A stretch of DNA of 9,397 nucleotides from Mycoplasmatota bacterium (GTDB taxonomy: Bacteria > Bacillota_I > Bacilli_A > Izemoplasmatales > Hujiaoplasmataceae). The translations under genes were made by a program, and so were the position numbers. Location of the stretch: the NCBI GenBank assembly GCA_023132365.1, contig JAGLYJ010000038.1:1-9397 (forward strand). Reading direction: 5' to 3'. The notes under the pieces are model-generated. The model was not told the origin of the DNA, made no database searches, and saw nothing but the letters and a program-made list of their open reading frames with translations. Below are positions 1-6,028 of the stretch, piece after piece. Position 1 is the first letter of the stretch. Every line of letters starts with the position of its first letter.

Positions 1-18
1 ATTTATAACTACTTAAAT

Positions 19-37
19 ATGTCGTATGATGTCGTAT
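19..37. repeat. Tandem 9-bp direct repeat upstream of the riboswitch promoter
   Basis: ATGTCGTAT occurs at 19-27 and again at 29-37, an exact direct repeat with a 10-bp period, about one helical turn. It lies 45 bp upstream of the -35 box at 82. Two identical half-sites on one face of the helix are typical of activator or repressor sites, but no protein family can be named. The rest of 1-81 is AT-rich and holds no gene I can see. Confidence 0.4.
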
Positions 38-81
38 TTATACATAAAATTTAAATATTTAAAAGTTTTAGAGCATGTTCA

Positions 82-110
82 TTGACATAATTCTAATTGC
101 AGTATATAAT
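82..110 (+). promoter_or_regulatory. Strong sigma-70/sigma-A promoter of the fibre operon
   Basis: A perfect -35 box TTGACA (82-87) and a perfect -10 box TATAAT (105-110) are separated by 17 bp, the optimal spacing. Transcription should start near 116-118, just before the riboswitch aptamer. A promoter this close to consensus implies constant high initiation, leaving control to the riboswitch and terminator that follow. Confidence 0.9.
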
Positions 111-116
111 AACCAT

Positions 117-190
117 GTAAAAAGCAAAACTAGCGAAAGTTAGTGACGCAAAACTATAGGGCCTTCGTAAGATGGTAGCCAGTTGCCGTT
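117..190 (+). promoter_or_regulatory. Cyclic di-GMP class I (GEMM-I) riboswitch aptamer
   Basis: The conserved blocks of the GEMM-I family appear in order. GCAAAA (124-129) is followed by a hairpin of CTAGC/GTTAG capped by a GAAA tetraloop (130-143). Then comes the hallmark GACGCAAA (145-152), a second hairpin starting CTATAGGGCC and closing with GATGGTAG (153-178), and the 3' conserved GCCAGTTGCCG (178-188). The GAAA loop and the opposing receptor helix are the known tertiary contact of this class. The lower P1 helix is weak by eye, so its edges are approximate. The conserved GTTGCCG is shared with the terminator hairpin, which makes this an expression platform rather than an isolated aptamer. 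Confidence 0.9.
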
Positions 191-219
191 GTCAATTATG
201 ACAAGGGCATTTTTATTTT
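184..219 (+). terminator. Riboswitch-controlled intrinsic terminator
   Basis: Bases 184-194 pair with 199-209 (TGCCGTTGTCA with TGACAAGGGCA; one G-G mismatch, ATTA loop), followed by TTTTTATTTT (210-219). The 5' arm contains the TTGCC of the aptamer's 3' strand, so aptamer and terminator are mutually exclusive. By established GEMM-I logic, c-di-GMP binding should hold these bases and allow transcription: an ON switch. This direction is inferred from the overlap. The ribosome site AAGGGGTGAT begins right after the U-tract. Confidence 0.88.
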
Positions 220-233
220 AAAGGGGTGATTGT

Positions 234-821
234 ATGACTAGAAGAAAAGTTATGCAAGTTGGAATAATTGTCTTTCTAATGTTTGGATTAGCTATAACGT
301 CAACCTCTACATTTTCATTTTGGAGGCAAGTCAACGTTACAAGAACCGTTGAAGTTATTGGTGTTGGTGAACCACTCGAATTACAAATTACTGATTTAAG
401 CACTGATAATAATCCATTGTCATTAGTTCCTTCGGGTTATGTTGTAACTATAAGTGATACAGATGAAATTATTCTACAATATACTGTTGGTGTGTCTAGA
501 GAATTATTAAGTACTGAAGTTTTAAATATAGACGCAAACACAGTTCTAATAGACGATGATGATACATATAGCCATTTAGTTGATATTAATATACTTGGGA
601 TGGGTAACAATGCAACATTAGATTTATACAATGACATTATTACAATCACAGTAACCGTTAAATTGATTGAACCTATTGATGAGGCAGAAGCAATTGCAAA
701 TGAATTAGATTTGTCTTTAGTTAATGTAGAAGATTCAATATTAGCATACAATCAAATTAAAGGAAAAACTATTAGCTTTATTTTAAGTTTTAACTTACAA
801 ATTAAGGAATCAATTGAGTAA
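234..821 (+). CDS. TasA/camelysin-like secreted fibre protein, first gene of the operon
   Basis: A 195-residue secreted protein beginning at ATG 234 behind AAGGGGTGAT. The N-terminus has basic residues (TRRK), a hydrophobic stretch at about 8-24, then TSTFSFW. This resembles the 'TWA-AFND' processing region of TasA/CalY proteins, with likely cleavage after Ser28. The mature part is beta-strand rich, acidic and free of cysteine. It shares SLVPSG (63-68) with SLVPTG (75-80) of the next protein and a similar 'ITITV...EPIDEA' segment near residue 136 onward, so the two look like divergent paralogues. TasA-family proteins form extracellular biofilm fibres and are processed by SipW peptidases, two of which lie downstream. 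Unlike its neighbours it lacks the YAYWASSVSN signature, so it may be a minor, base or regulatory subunit. Family membership is inferred from motifs and context. Confidence 0.72.
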   Translation: MTRRKVMQVGIIVFLMFGLAITSTSTFSFWRQVNVTRTVEVIGVGEPLELQITDLSTDNNPLSLVPSGYVVTISDTDEIILQYTVGVSRELLSTEVLNIDANTVLIDDDDTYSHLVDINILGMGNNATLDLYNDIITITVTVKLIEPIDEAEAIANELDLSLVNVEDSILAYNQIKGKTISFILSFNLQIKESIE

Positions 822-867
822 CAACGAAAAAAAAATATAAAAAATATAGAATTAGAGGAGAATTATT

Positions 868-1425
868 ATGAAAAATTTAAAACAAAAAATTATGAAATCA
901 AGAAAATTGGTTATCGCATTATTGGTTATGTTAGCGATGGCAGCATCTTCAACTACTTATGCATATTGGGCAAGTAGTGTATCAAACACAGCAGCTACAG
1001 CTGCTTCAGGACAAACTGTAACGATTGGGACAGGGTCTGCAGTTTCAACTACAGTATCATTTGGTACAATTACAAATAATGCAAACACAAGTTTAGTTCC
1101 TACAGGTAGAGGTACTCCTAATTCAATTACATTTACGTTTCCTGTAACATGGACAGACAGTGATACAACAGCTACTGGTGCAACTGGTACTTTAGCTGTT
1201 ACAGATGTTGCTTATAGTAATGCAACAGCATTAACACATTCAAACTTAGATGCAATGTTTTCATATAGCGTTGATTCAGGCGATGGAGCAATTACAATGG
1301 ATGGTACTAATAATGTAGTAATTACAATTACATTTGATACTGATCCTGTTGATAAAGCTACTTATGACTTAATTGCTAGTAGCACATTAACAACTACTAT
1401 TACTTTCCAAGTAACAGTTGCATAA
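868..1425 (+). CDS. TasA-like major fibre subunit
   Basis: A 185-residue exported protein starting at ATG 868, seven bases after GAGGAG. Residues 1-12 are Lys/Arg rich and 14-27 hydrophobic. The processing region TTYA-YWASSVSN aligns with TasA 'GTWA-AFND', giving probable cleavage after Ala32. The mature chain is rich in Thr, Ser and Ala with alternating hydrophobics, lacks cysteine, and has very few Lys/Arg, as expected of a jelly-roll fibre subunit. SLVPTG at 75-80 occupies the place of the 'LKPG' turn of TasA/CalY proteins. The strand-like C-terminus ends at Ala185 with tandem TAA TAA stops. Composition and position suggest the main structural subunit, polymerising outside the cell; in TasA the N-terminal strand is donated to the neighbouring subunit. 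Exact fold is inferred; family assignment rests on the signal region, the turn motif and adjacent SipW-type peptidases. Confidence 0.78.
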   Translation: MKNLKQKIMKSRKLVIALLVMLAMAASSTTYAYWASSVSNTAATAASGQTVTIGTGSAVSTTVSFGTITNNANTSLVPTGRGTPNSITFTFPVTWTDSDTTATGATGTLAVTDVAYSNATALTHSNLDAMFSYSVDSGDGAITMDGTNNVVITITFDTDPVDKATYDLIASSTLTTTITFQVTVA

Positions 1426-1470
1426 TAAAAAATAATTTATTTATAAAAAAACGATGAAAGGGGTGCAAAT

Positions 1471-1773
1471 ATGAAAATCACAAGAAAAATATTGTTTTTA
1501 GCTATTGTTAGCTTTATGTTTTTAGCATCCTCTTTTGTTACGTCTGATTCCTATGCATATTGGGCTTCTTCAGTTTCCAATGCAAGTACTACCGAAGTTG
1601 CAACTGATAGCATTGGAAGTTGGACCTTCACAGTCCCATGGACTTCAGGAGACACTTATTTAATAGGTGATTACGTAACTAATAATGGCACTACTTATCA
1701 AGCTAAGGTTGATAATCCTACCAAAGAACCTGGTGTTGATAATGGTTGGAATAGCCAATGGACACAAGTTTAA
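1471..1773 (+). CDS. Short secreted CBM5/12 carbohydrate-binding protein with a fibre-type N-terminus
   Basis: A 100-residue protein starting at ATG 1471 behind AAAGGGGTG. Residues 1-29 are a signal peptide ending DSYA; cleavage would leave YWASSVSN, identical over these residues to the preceding fibre protein. After a linker of about 15 residues, residues 53-100 form one CBM5/12-like module: W56, the 'Y-x-x-G-D-x-V' core (Y63, G66, D67, V69), Tyr76, 'EPG' (86-88), and the aromatic pair W93/W97. CBM5/12 modules bind chitin or cellulose and normally sit on chitinases; here no catalytic domain is present. The mature product is only about 71 residues, little more than the fibre-type N-terminal strand plus the binding module. 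It probably decorates or caps the fibre and attaches it to polysaccharide. Ligand and assembly role are inferred. Confidence 0.75.
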   Translation: MKITRKILFLAIVSFMFLASSFVTSDSYAYWASSVSNASTTEVATDSIGSWTFTVPWTSGDTYLIGDYVTNNGTTYQAKVDNPTKEPGVDNGWNSQWTQV

Positions 1774-1789
1774 TTAGAAATATTTACTG

Positions 1790-1830
1790 AAAAAACAATA
1801 TGAAGAAAGAAATCTTCGTGTTTTTTTTAT
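1790..1830 (+). terminator. Intrinsic terminator after the CBM gene
   Basis: GAAGA (1802-1806) pairs with TCTTC (1813-1817) around a six-base loop, extended by weaker A/T and G-T pairs between ACAATAT and GTGTTTTT. A run of eight T (1821-1828) follows. The stem is AT-rich, so termination may be partial, letting some riboswitch-controlled transcripts reach the peptidase genes. Confidence 0.65.
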
Positions 1831-1855
1831 TATTTTTGAAGAAATGTAGTATAAT
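1827..1855 (+). promoter_or_regulatory. Possible promoter for the signal peptidase genes
   Basis: TATAAT at 1850-1855 has a poor -35 (TTATTA, 1827-1832) at 17 bp. Transcription would begin near 1862, just past the terminator and 32 bp before the sipW-like start. The -10 match is perfect but chance TATAAT is common in AT-rich DNA, so this is tentative. Confidence 0.3.
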
Positions 1856-1893
1856 AATATTTAGGTAACATATAATATAAGGAGACTACACAC

Positions 1894-2619
1894 ATGAAAA
1901 AGGCCATGAATAAGATTAAAGGACTTCTATTCTATTTGATTATTTTAATATTTTCATTATATATAATTATAGAAGCATTTTTTCCAGATCAAACAGTTAA
2001 AATTTTTGGTTTTAAGCCTTATGTAGTAGTTACACAAAGTATGGAACCTGAAATAAATGTTTTTGATTTGGTTGTCGATAAGAAAACGGATATTAATAAT
2101 CTTAAGGTAGGAGATATAATTACTTTTAGAGTGGATATTGATTATGATGGAGATTTAGATGTCGTAACTCATTATATTTATGATTTTTATAATGATTCAG
2201 TTACAGGCGAACTAAAAATTAGAACTCATAGACATTTTGAAAACCCTGATGATGTGTATCCTGATCCATGGTCAATAACTAATGAAGGAATTTTAGGACA
2301 ATATATGTTTCATATTCCTAAGCTAGGATATGTAGTAGAGTTTATTAAAAGTCCATTTGGCATTGTTACACTAATTTTTAATATAGCAATTATAGCAACT
2401 ATTGTTTATGTTATTAAAAAAGGCAAAAATGAAAATGAAGAAGAAAATAAATCCATAATAAAAATAGATGAGCCACAAAAAGAAGAAATTACACAACCTG
2501 TAATTTTATCAGACTTAACAGTTGGAGAACTAAAAGCTATGTGTAAAACCAAAGGCATTACTGGATATTCAAAGCTTAAAAAAACAGAATTAATTGAAAA
2601 AATAACAAATGTCTTATAA
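1894..2619 (+). CDS. sipW: SipW-type signal peptidase I with a C-terminal Rho_N/SAP-like domain
   Basis: A 241-residue membrane peptidase starting at ATG 1894, nine bases after AAGGAG. Segment 11-29 is the N-terminal membrane anchor. The catalytic Ser49 lies in TQSMEPEI, and His93 in VVTHYIY replaces the Lys of ordinary bacterial enzymes, marking the archaeal/ER-like SipW subgroup. 'KVGDIITF' (71-78) is the conserved third box. A second membrane helix covers about 155-175, followed by a charged linker (176-203). Residues 206-240 (LSDLTVGELK...GITGYSKLKKTELIEKI) match the Rho N-terminal/SAP helix-extended-loop-helix pattern. Topology places this tail in the cytoplasm, where nucleic acids are. 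Ordinary SipW proteins lack such a domain. Its neighbours are the likely substrates, cleaved at the YA-YW junction. The symbol reflects subfamily, not proven orthology. Confidence 0.85.
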   Translation: MKKAMNKIKGLLFYLIILIFSLYIIIEAFFPDQTVKIFGFKPYVVVTQSMEPEINVFDLVVDKKTDINNLKVGDIITFRVDIDYDGDLDVVTHYIYDFYNDSVTGELKIRTHRHFENPDDVYPDPWSITNEGILGQYMFHIPKLGYVVEFIKSPFGIVTLIFNIAIIATIVYVIKKGKNENEEENKSIIKIDEPQKEEITQPVILSDLTVGELKAMCKTKGITGYSKLKKTELIEKITNVL

Positions 2620-2659
2620 ATGTTCAGAGAATATAATTAGGTAATCTATATTGTAAAAA

Positions 2660-2729
2660 TATTCTTTATAACCGTGCATATGATGAAGCAATTATCCATG
2701 GTAAGGATATTAATCAAACTTAAAGAATA
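2660..2729 (+). other. Inverted repeat in the gap between the two signal peptidase genes
   Basis: TATTCTTTA (2660-2668) and TAAAGAATA (2721-2729) are exact inverted repeats separated by 52 bp. A smaller hairpin lies inside, TATCC (2693-2697) with GGATA (2705-2709). It ends just before the ribosome site of the second peptidase gene and has no U-tract, so it is not a terminator. It could be a structured leader or chance pairing in AT-rich DNA. Confidence 0.3.
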
Positions 2730-2751
2730 ATGAAGGTGTGAGGTGGTAATC

Positions 2752-3339
2752 ATGAAGAAAATCATTTGGAACATCTTTTTTTATTTGTTTTTATTTATAT
2801 TAACTTCATATGTGTTTGTGGCTATATTGATTCCCGATAAAACAATGGATATATTTCATATTAGAACTTATATAATAGTATCCCCTAGCATGGACCCGGT
2901 TTTGAATGTAAATGATTTAGTGTTTGTTATTAAAGCTGATGAATCTGAATTAGAAGTTGGAGACATCATCACATTTAAAACATACATTCGAGAATTAGAT
3001 GCAGATAGTTATGTTACCCATTATATAGGGGCAATACAAAATTCAGATGACCAAACAATTTATAAAACACAAGGAGAAGGACAGGCTGCGGGGGATTATG
3101 ATGAATGGGTCAATAGCGACTTATCTCCTGATGAGATAACATTTAATGATATAGAGGGGAAATACCTTTTCAAGGTTCCCTATATTGGAAATGTCATTAG
3201 TTTCTTTAATGACCCAATTTTACTAGCTTTATTATTTGGAAACATTATAATAGTTGTTGTAATTGTAAAATATGTTAAGAATATTAGAAAAGAAAAGAAA
3301 CATGTTTTAGAAGAAAAACAAGACAAAGAGGAGCTATAA
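2752..3339 (+). CDS. Second SipW-type signal peptidase I
   Basis: A 195-residue peptidase if read from ATG 2752, which has AGGTGG five bases upstream; an in-frame GTG at 2743, with its own GAAGG site, would add three residues, and the two cannot be separated by eye. Numbered from the ATG, residues 5-27 form the membrane anchor. Ser46 in SPSMDP is the nucleophile and His90 in YVTHYIG the general base, the Ser-His pair of SipW/ER-type enzymes. 'EVGDIITFKT' (68-77) is the third conserved box. The second helix spans about 152-174, followed by a short, highly charged cytoplasmic tail without the Rho_N/SAP-like domain. It is clearly paralogous to the preceding gene. Two peptidases beside three substrates with differing cleavage regions suggest division of labour or sequential processing, which is inferred. 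Confidence 0.85.
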   Translation: MKKIIWNIFFYLFLFILTSYVFVAILIPDKTMDIFHIRTYIIVSPSMDPVLNVNDLVFVIKADESELEVGDIITFKTYIRELDADSYVTHYIGAIQNSDDQTIYKTQGEGQAAGDYDEWVNSDLSPDEITFNDIEGKYLFKVPYIGNVISFFNDPILLALLFGNIIIVVVIVKYVKNIRKEKKHVLEEKQDKEEL

Positions 3340-3377
3340 GTTTAAACACTTCCAAGAAAATTATATAACAATAATAT

Positions 3378-3411
3378 AAAAGCAATTAGACTTAACTAAT
3401 TGCTTTTTTTT
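3378..3411 (+). terminator. Strong intrinsic terminator, probably bidirectional
   Basis: AGCAATTAG (3381-3389) pairs perfectly with CTAATTGCT (3396-3404) around ACTTAA, with eight T at 3404-3411. It ends the fibre/peptidase operon. Upstream AAAA (3378-3381) gives a short U-tract on the other strand, so it can also stop the convergent dehydrogenase gene ending at 3425. Confidence 0.9.
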
Positions 3412-3424
3412 GCAGATTCAATTC

Positions 3425-4528
3425 TTAAAATGGTAATGTTATATTTAAATCAAGCTTTTCATTTACAGTTAAAATATCTTCTTTTGATGCCGCTGTTAAT
3501 GGCAAGCCTTTTTCCTTCCTAATTTGCCAGATATCATATTCTTTCTCTCCCGCTGTGTAAATCCTTTCAGCTCCTGGCGATTTTTGACTATTTCTCAAAT
3601 CTCTCAATATGTCTCCAGCAGTTTTCTTGAAACTGTCTAACCCCATAAAAGCTTCTGTGTCTATAGCAATAAAGAAATGTCCTAGATGATAAGGTATCAG
3701 TGCACCTTTTTCATTTCTACCTGTTAACATCTTCAGGAAATTACCGGCTTGTAACGCAGCACTTAGAATTTCTACAACAGTTGCATACCCATAACCTTTA
3801 TATCCAGCTAATTCTTCTCCAATACCACCCAAAGGAGCAAGCGCAGCGTTTCCTTTAACTAGATCTTCTAGAATTTCATTACTGTCTGTTTTAGGCAAAC
3901 CATCTCTTCCCACAACCATACCTTTGGGAGTATCCTTTCCTACTTTAGCAAAATATTCAATTTTACCTCTTTGAGTAATGCTTGTAGCACAATCTAAGAT
4001 AAAAGGAAATTCTTCATCAGTAGGCAGTCCAATAGTTAATGGATTTGTACCAAGCATATTTTCCACACCAAATGTTGGTGCTATACTTGGTCTAGCGTTT
4101 GTCCCAGTAATACCTATCATTCCTGCTTTACTAGCCATTGTAGCGTAATAACCTGCAATGCCATAGTGAGTACTATTTCTAACAGCTACCATTCCCATTC
4201 CAAATTTCTTAGCTTTATCAATGGCCATCTGCATAGCTTTTTTACTTACAACCATTCCCATTCCATCATTGGCATCCAATACTGCAGTTGTTGGAGTTTC
4301 TTTTAATAAATCAATTTTAGTAACTGGTTTTTGAATGCCGGCCTGAATTCTATCAATGTATATTGGTTTAAAGCGATTTACACCATGTGATTCAATACCT
4401 CTTCTATCACTCTCCATCAAAACATCTGCACATACATATGCATCTGCTTCAGGAATGCCGACTTTTTTAAATGCTTCTACCATAAAGTGCTCTATAAATT
4501 TCCAACTTACATAAGTTCTTTTTTCCAT
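3425..4528 (-). CDS. Ldh_2/MdhA-family NAD(P)-dependent malate/L-lactate-type dehydrogenase
   Basis: A 367-residue cytoplasmic oxidoreductase, full length for the Ldh_2 (type 2 malate/lactate dehydrogenase) family. This family is unrelated to Rossmann-fold LDH and includes malate, lactate, ureidoglycolate and 2,3-diketogulonate reductases. Family signatures are visible: 'DRRGIESHGVNRF' (41-53) with the conserved His48, 'RNSTHYGIAGYY' (117-128) with His121, 'GTNPLTIGLP' (160-169), and 'GYKGYGYA' (242-249) with Lys244. The start at 4528 follows GAGGAG. It sits alone: a likely promoter is immediately upstream and the shared terminator downstream. The substrate cannot be fixed from sequence. No neighbour suggests ureide or sugar-acid catabolism, so reduction or oxidation of a simple 2-oxo/2-hydroxy acid is most likely. 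Confidence 0.9.
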   Translation of the reverse strand: MEKRTYVSWKFIEHFMVEAFKKVGIPEADAYVCADVLMESDRRGIESHGVNRFKPIYIDRIQAGIQKPVTKIDLLKETPTTAVLDANDGMGMVVSKKAMQMAIDKAKKFGMGMVAVRNSTHYGIAGYYATMASKAGMIGITGTNARPSIAPTFGVENMLGTNPLTIGLPTDEEFPFILDCATSITQRGKIEYFAKVGKDTPKGMVVGRDGLPKTDSNEILEDLVKGNAALAPLGGIGEELAGYKGYGYATVVEILSAALQAGNFLKMLTGRNEKGALIPYHLGHFFIAIDTEAFMGLDSFKKTAGDILRDLRNSQKSPGAERIYTAGEKEYDIWQIRKEKGLPLTAASKEDILTVNEKLDLNITLPF

Positions 4529-4570
4529 ATTATCTCCTCAGTATTTAATATATTTTTAAATCTACTCTTT

Positions 4571-4598
4571 TTTATAAAATAATTATTTTGTTTCCCAA
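4571..4598 (-). promoter_or_regulatory. Likely promoter of the Ldh_2-family gene
   Basis: On the minus strand TTGGGA (4593-4598) and TATAAA (4571-4576) are spaced by 16 bp, 43 bp upstream of the start codon. I see no terminator between the AMMECR1-fusion gene ending at 4634 and this promoter, so read-through is also possible. Confidence 0.45.
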
Positions 4599-4633
4599 AT
4601 GAGTTATTCCTAATTCCTATTTATCCCCGAATA

Positions 4634-6016
4634 TTAAAAGTGTCTTACAACTTCAAATCTCTCTAAAGTAAATGATTCATATTCATTTATTCCCGCTTTT
4701 CTTTTAGCTATTAGCACCTGTTCTTCAACAGAATCAATTCCTTCAATATTAGGTAATAGTAACCCTGATTTAAATCCGCTTTTTACGATTACACCGTACT
4801 TGTATACATTTAATTGACTTTCAAATTGTATCGGTTCTGGAGATAATATAATATCTACACTATATTCGATTTTTGATAATTCTTTTTCTTCCACTGGAGA
4901 AAATCTGGGATCTCTTGTCCCTGATGATATAGCATTTTGAATAATTTCTTTAGCAATAGATGATGTAATAGGTGAAATAGTGCCAATGCATCCCCTTAAA
5001 CTTCCATCTTTGTGTAAAGATACAAAAACGCCAGCTTTTTTGCTTATAATATCGGAGCTTAATTCTTTAGGTAACGACAATTCTTTTTTATTCCTTATAT
5101 AATATTCTAAAGACATCCTAGCTAGTTCTACGTATTCATCTTCTTTTTTACGTGCTTCTATTATATTTGACTTTATTTCATTAATATATGTAATACCAAA
5201 CTTTCGTTTATCATTAATCTCTTGTCTTTCAAAACTAGCTACACAGTAACCAACTCCAAATGGACCTTCATAAGACAATAAATTAGGCTTTACATCATAT
5301 CCGTCAAAAACTCCAGTCATCATAGTTAATGACCCTAGTCCACATTCAGCTGCTTTGTGACGCAAGTTAGGGCTTATTTGTAACAACTCTTTAAATTCTC
5401 CTGTTTGAGTTATAGATACTATTAAATTATCAAACTCAATTCCTTCTTTAGCAAAACCATATGGTCCTTTTTCTGTTAACTTATGAGATAAGTCTCCGCT
5501 TGCCACCCAAACTACTTTTTTATTTTCAGGAATTATTGAATTTATAGTTTTGCCTAAGTTATAATGTTCTACTAATGGAAGCCCAGAAGGACTAATTCTA
5601 ACCAATTTGTAATCAGTATAGTATTGGTTAATAAAATATAGTGGAACTAAGGTAGCATGATCTAAAGTCTTATCTTTTTCACCAAATGTTCCTGCAGAAA
5701 TTTTATTCTTTTTTGCATAACTAGATAGCTTATCTACAAGTTCTTTATCATAATGAACTTCATAAGAAATATTATAACACCTAAACTTATCAAAGTTACC
5801 TAAAGCATGTTTACCAGGAGAAATGTGAAAATAATCAGCATACATAGTTGAGTGTGGTGAAGAAATTATAATAGTATCTGGTTTAATTTTGCCTATTTCT
5901 CTTGCAATTTCATGATATGCATTTATAGTCTTTTGAATCTTCTCTTCTTCGCCCTTTCCAATTTCTGGAATAATAATAGGTGGATGTGGGACAAAAAATG
6001 TTCTATTAATTGACAT
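4634..6016 (-). CDS. AmmeMemoRadiSam proteins B and A fused: MEMO/LigB-like domain plus AMMECR1 domain
   Basis: A 460-residue fusion. Residues 1-265 form a class III extradiol dioxygenase-like (LigB/MEMO) domain: 'VPHPPIIIPEIG' with His11, 'SSPHS' with His55, 'DHATLVPL' with His120, and 'VASGDLSHKL' with His178 mark the metal-site region. After a linker (266-285), residues 286-458 form an AMMECR1 domain with the diagnostic 'GSLRGCIGT' (338-346), 'RDPRFSPV' (368-375) and 'GLLLP' (418-422). These are partners of the radical SAM enzyme in the AmmeMemoRadiSam system, whose chemistry I cannot state with confidence. The start codon lies 12 bases after the stop of that enzyme's gene, and its ribosome site AAGGGAG overlaps the stop, indicating translational coupling. 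In many genomes A and B are separate; the fusion fixes their stoichiometry. Confidence 0.92.
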   Translation of the reverse strand: MSINRTFFVPHPPIIIPEIGKGEEEKIQKTINAYHEIAREIGKIKPDTIIISSPHSTMYADYFHISPGKHALGNFDKFRCYNISYEVHYDKELVDKLSSYAKKNKISAGTFGEKDKTLDHATLVPLYFINQYYTDYKLVRISPSGLPLVEHYNLGKTINSIIPENKKVVWVASGDLSHKLTEKGPYGFAKEGIEFDNLIVSITQTGEFKELLQISPNLRHKAAECGLGSLTMMTGVFDGYDVKPNLLSYEGPFGVGYCVASFERQEINDKRKFGITYINEIKSNIIEARKKEDEYVELARMSLEYYIRNKKELSLPKELSSDIISKKAGVFVSLHKDGSLRGCIGTISPITSSIAKEIIQNAISSGTRDPRFSPVEEKELSKIEYSVDIILSPEPIQFESQLNVYKYGVIVKSGFKSGLLLPNIEGIDSVEEQVLIAKRKAGINEYESFTLERFEVVRHF

Positions 6017-6028
6017 ATTAACACTCCC

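Noticed and set aside
218..751. Minus-strand open frames at 218-403 and 437-751
   Set aside because: They lie antisense within the TasA-like gene, have no convincing ribosome sites and no recognisable protein features.
4541..4633. Terminator after the MEMO-AMMECR1 gene
   Set aside because: No GC-containing hairpin followed by a minus-strand U-tract is visible; read-through into the dehydrogenase gene cannot be excluded.
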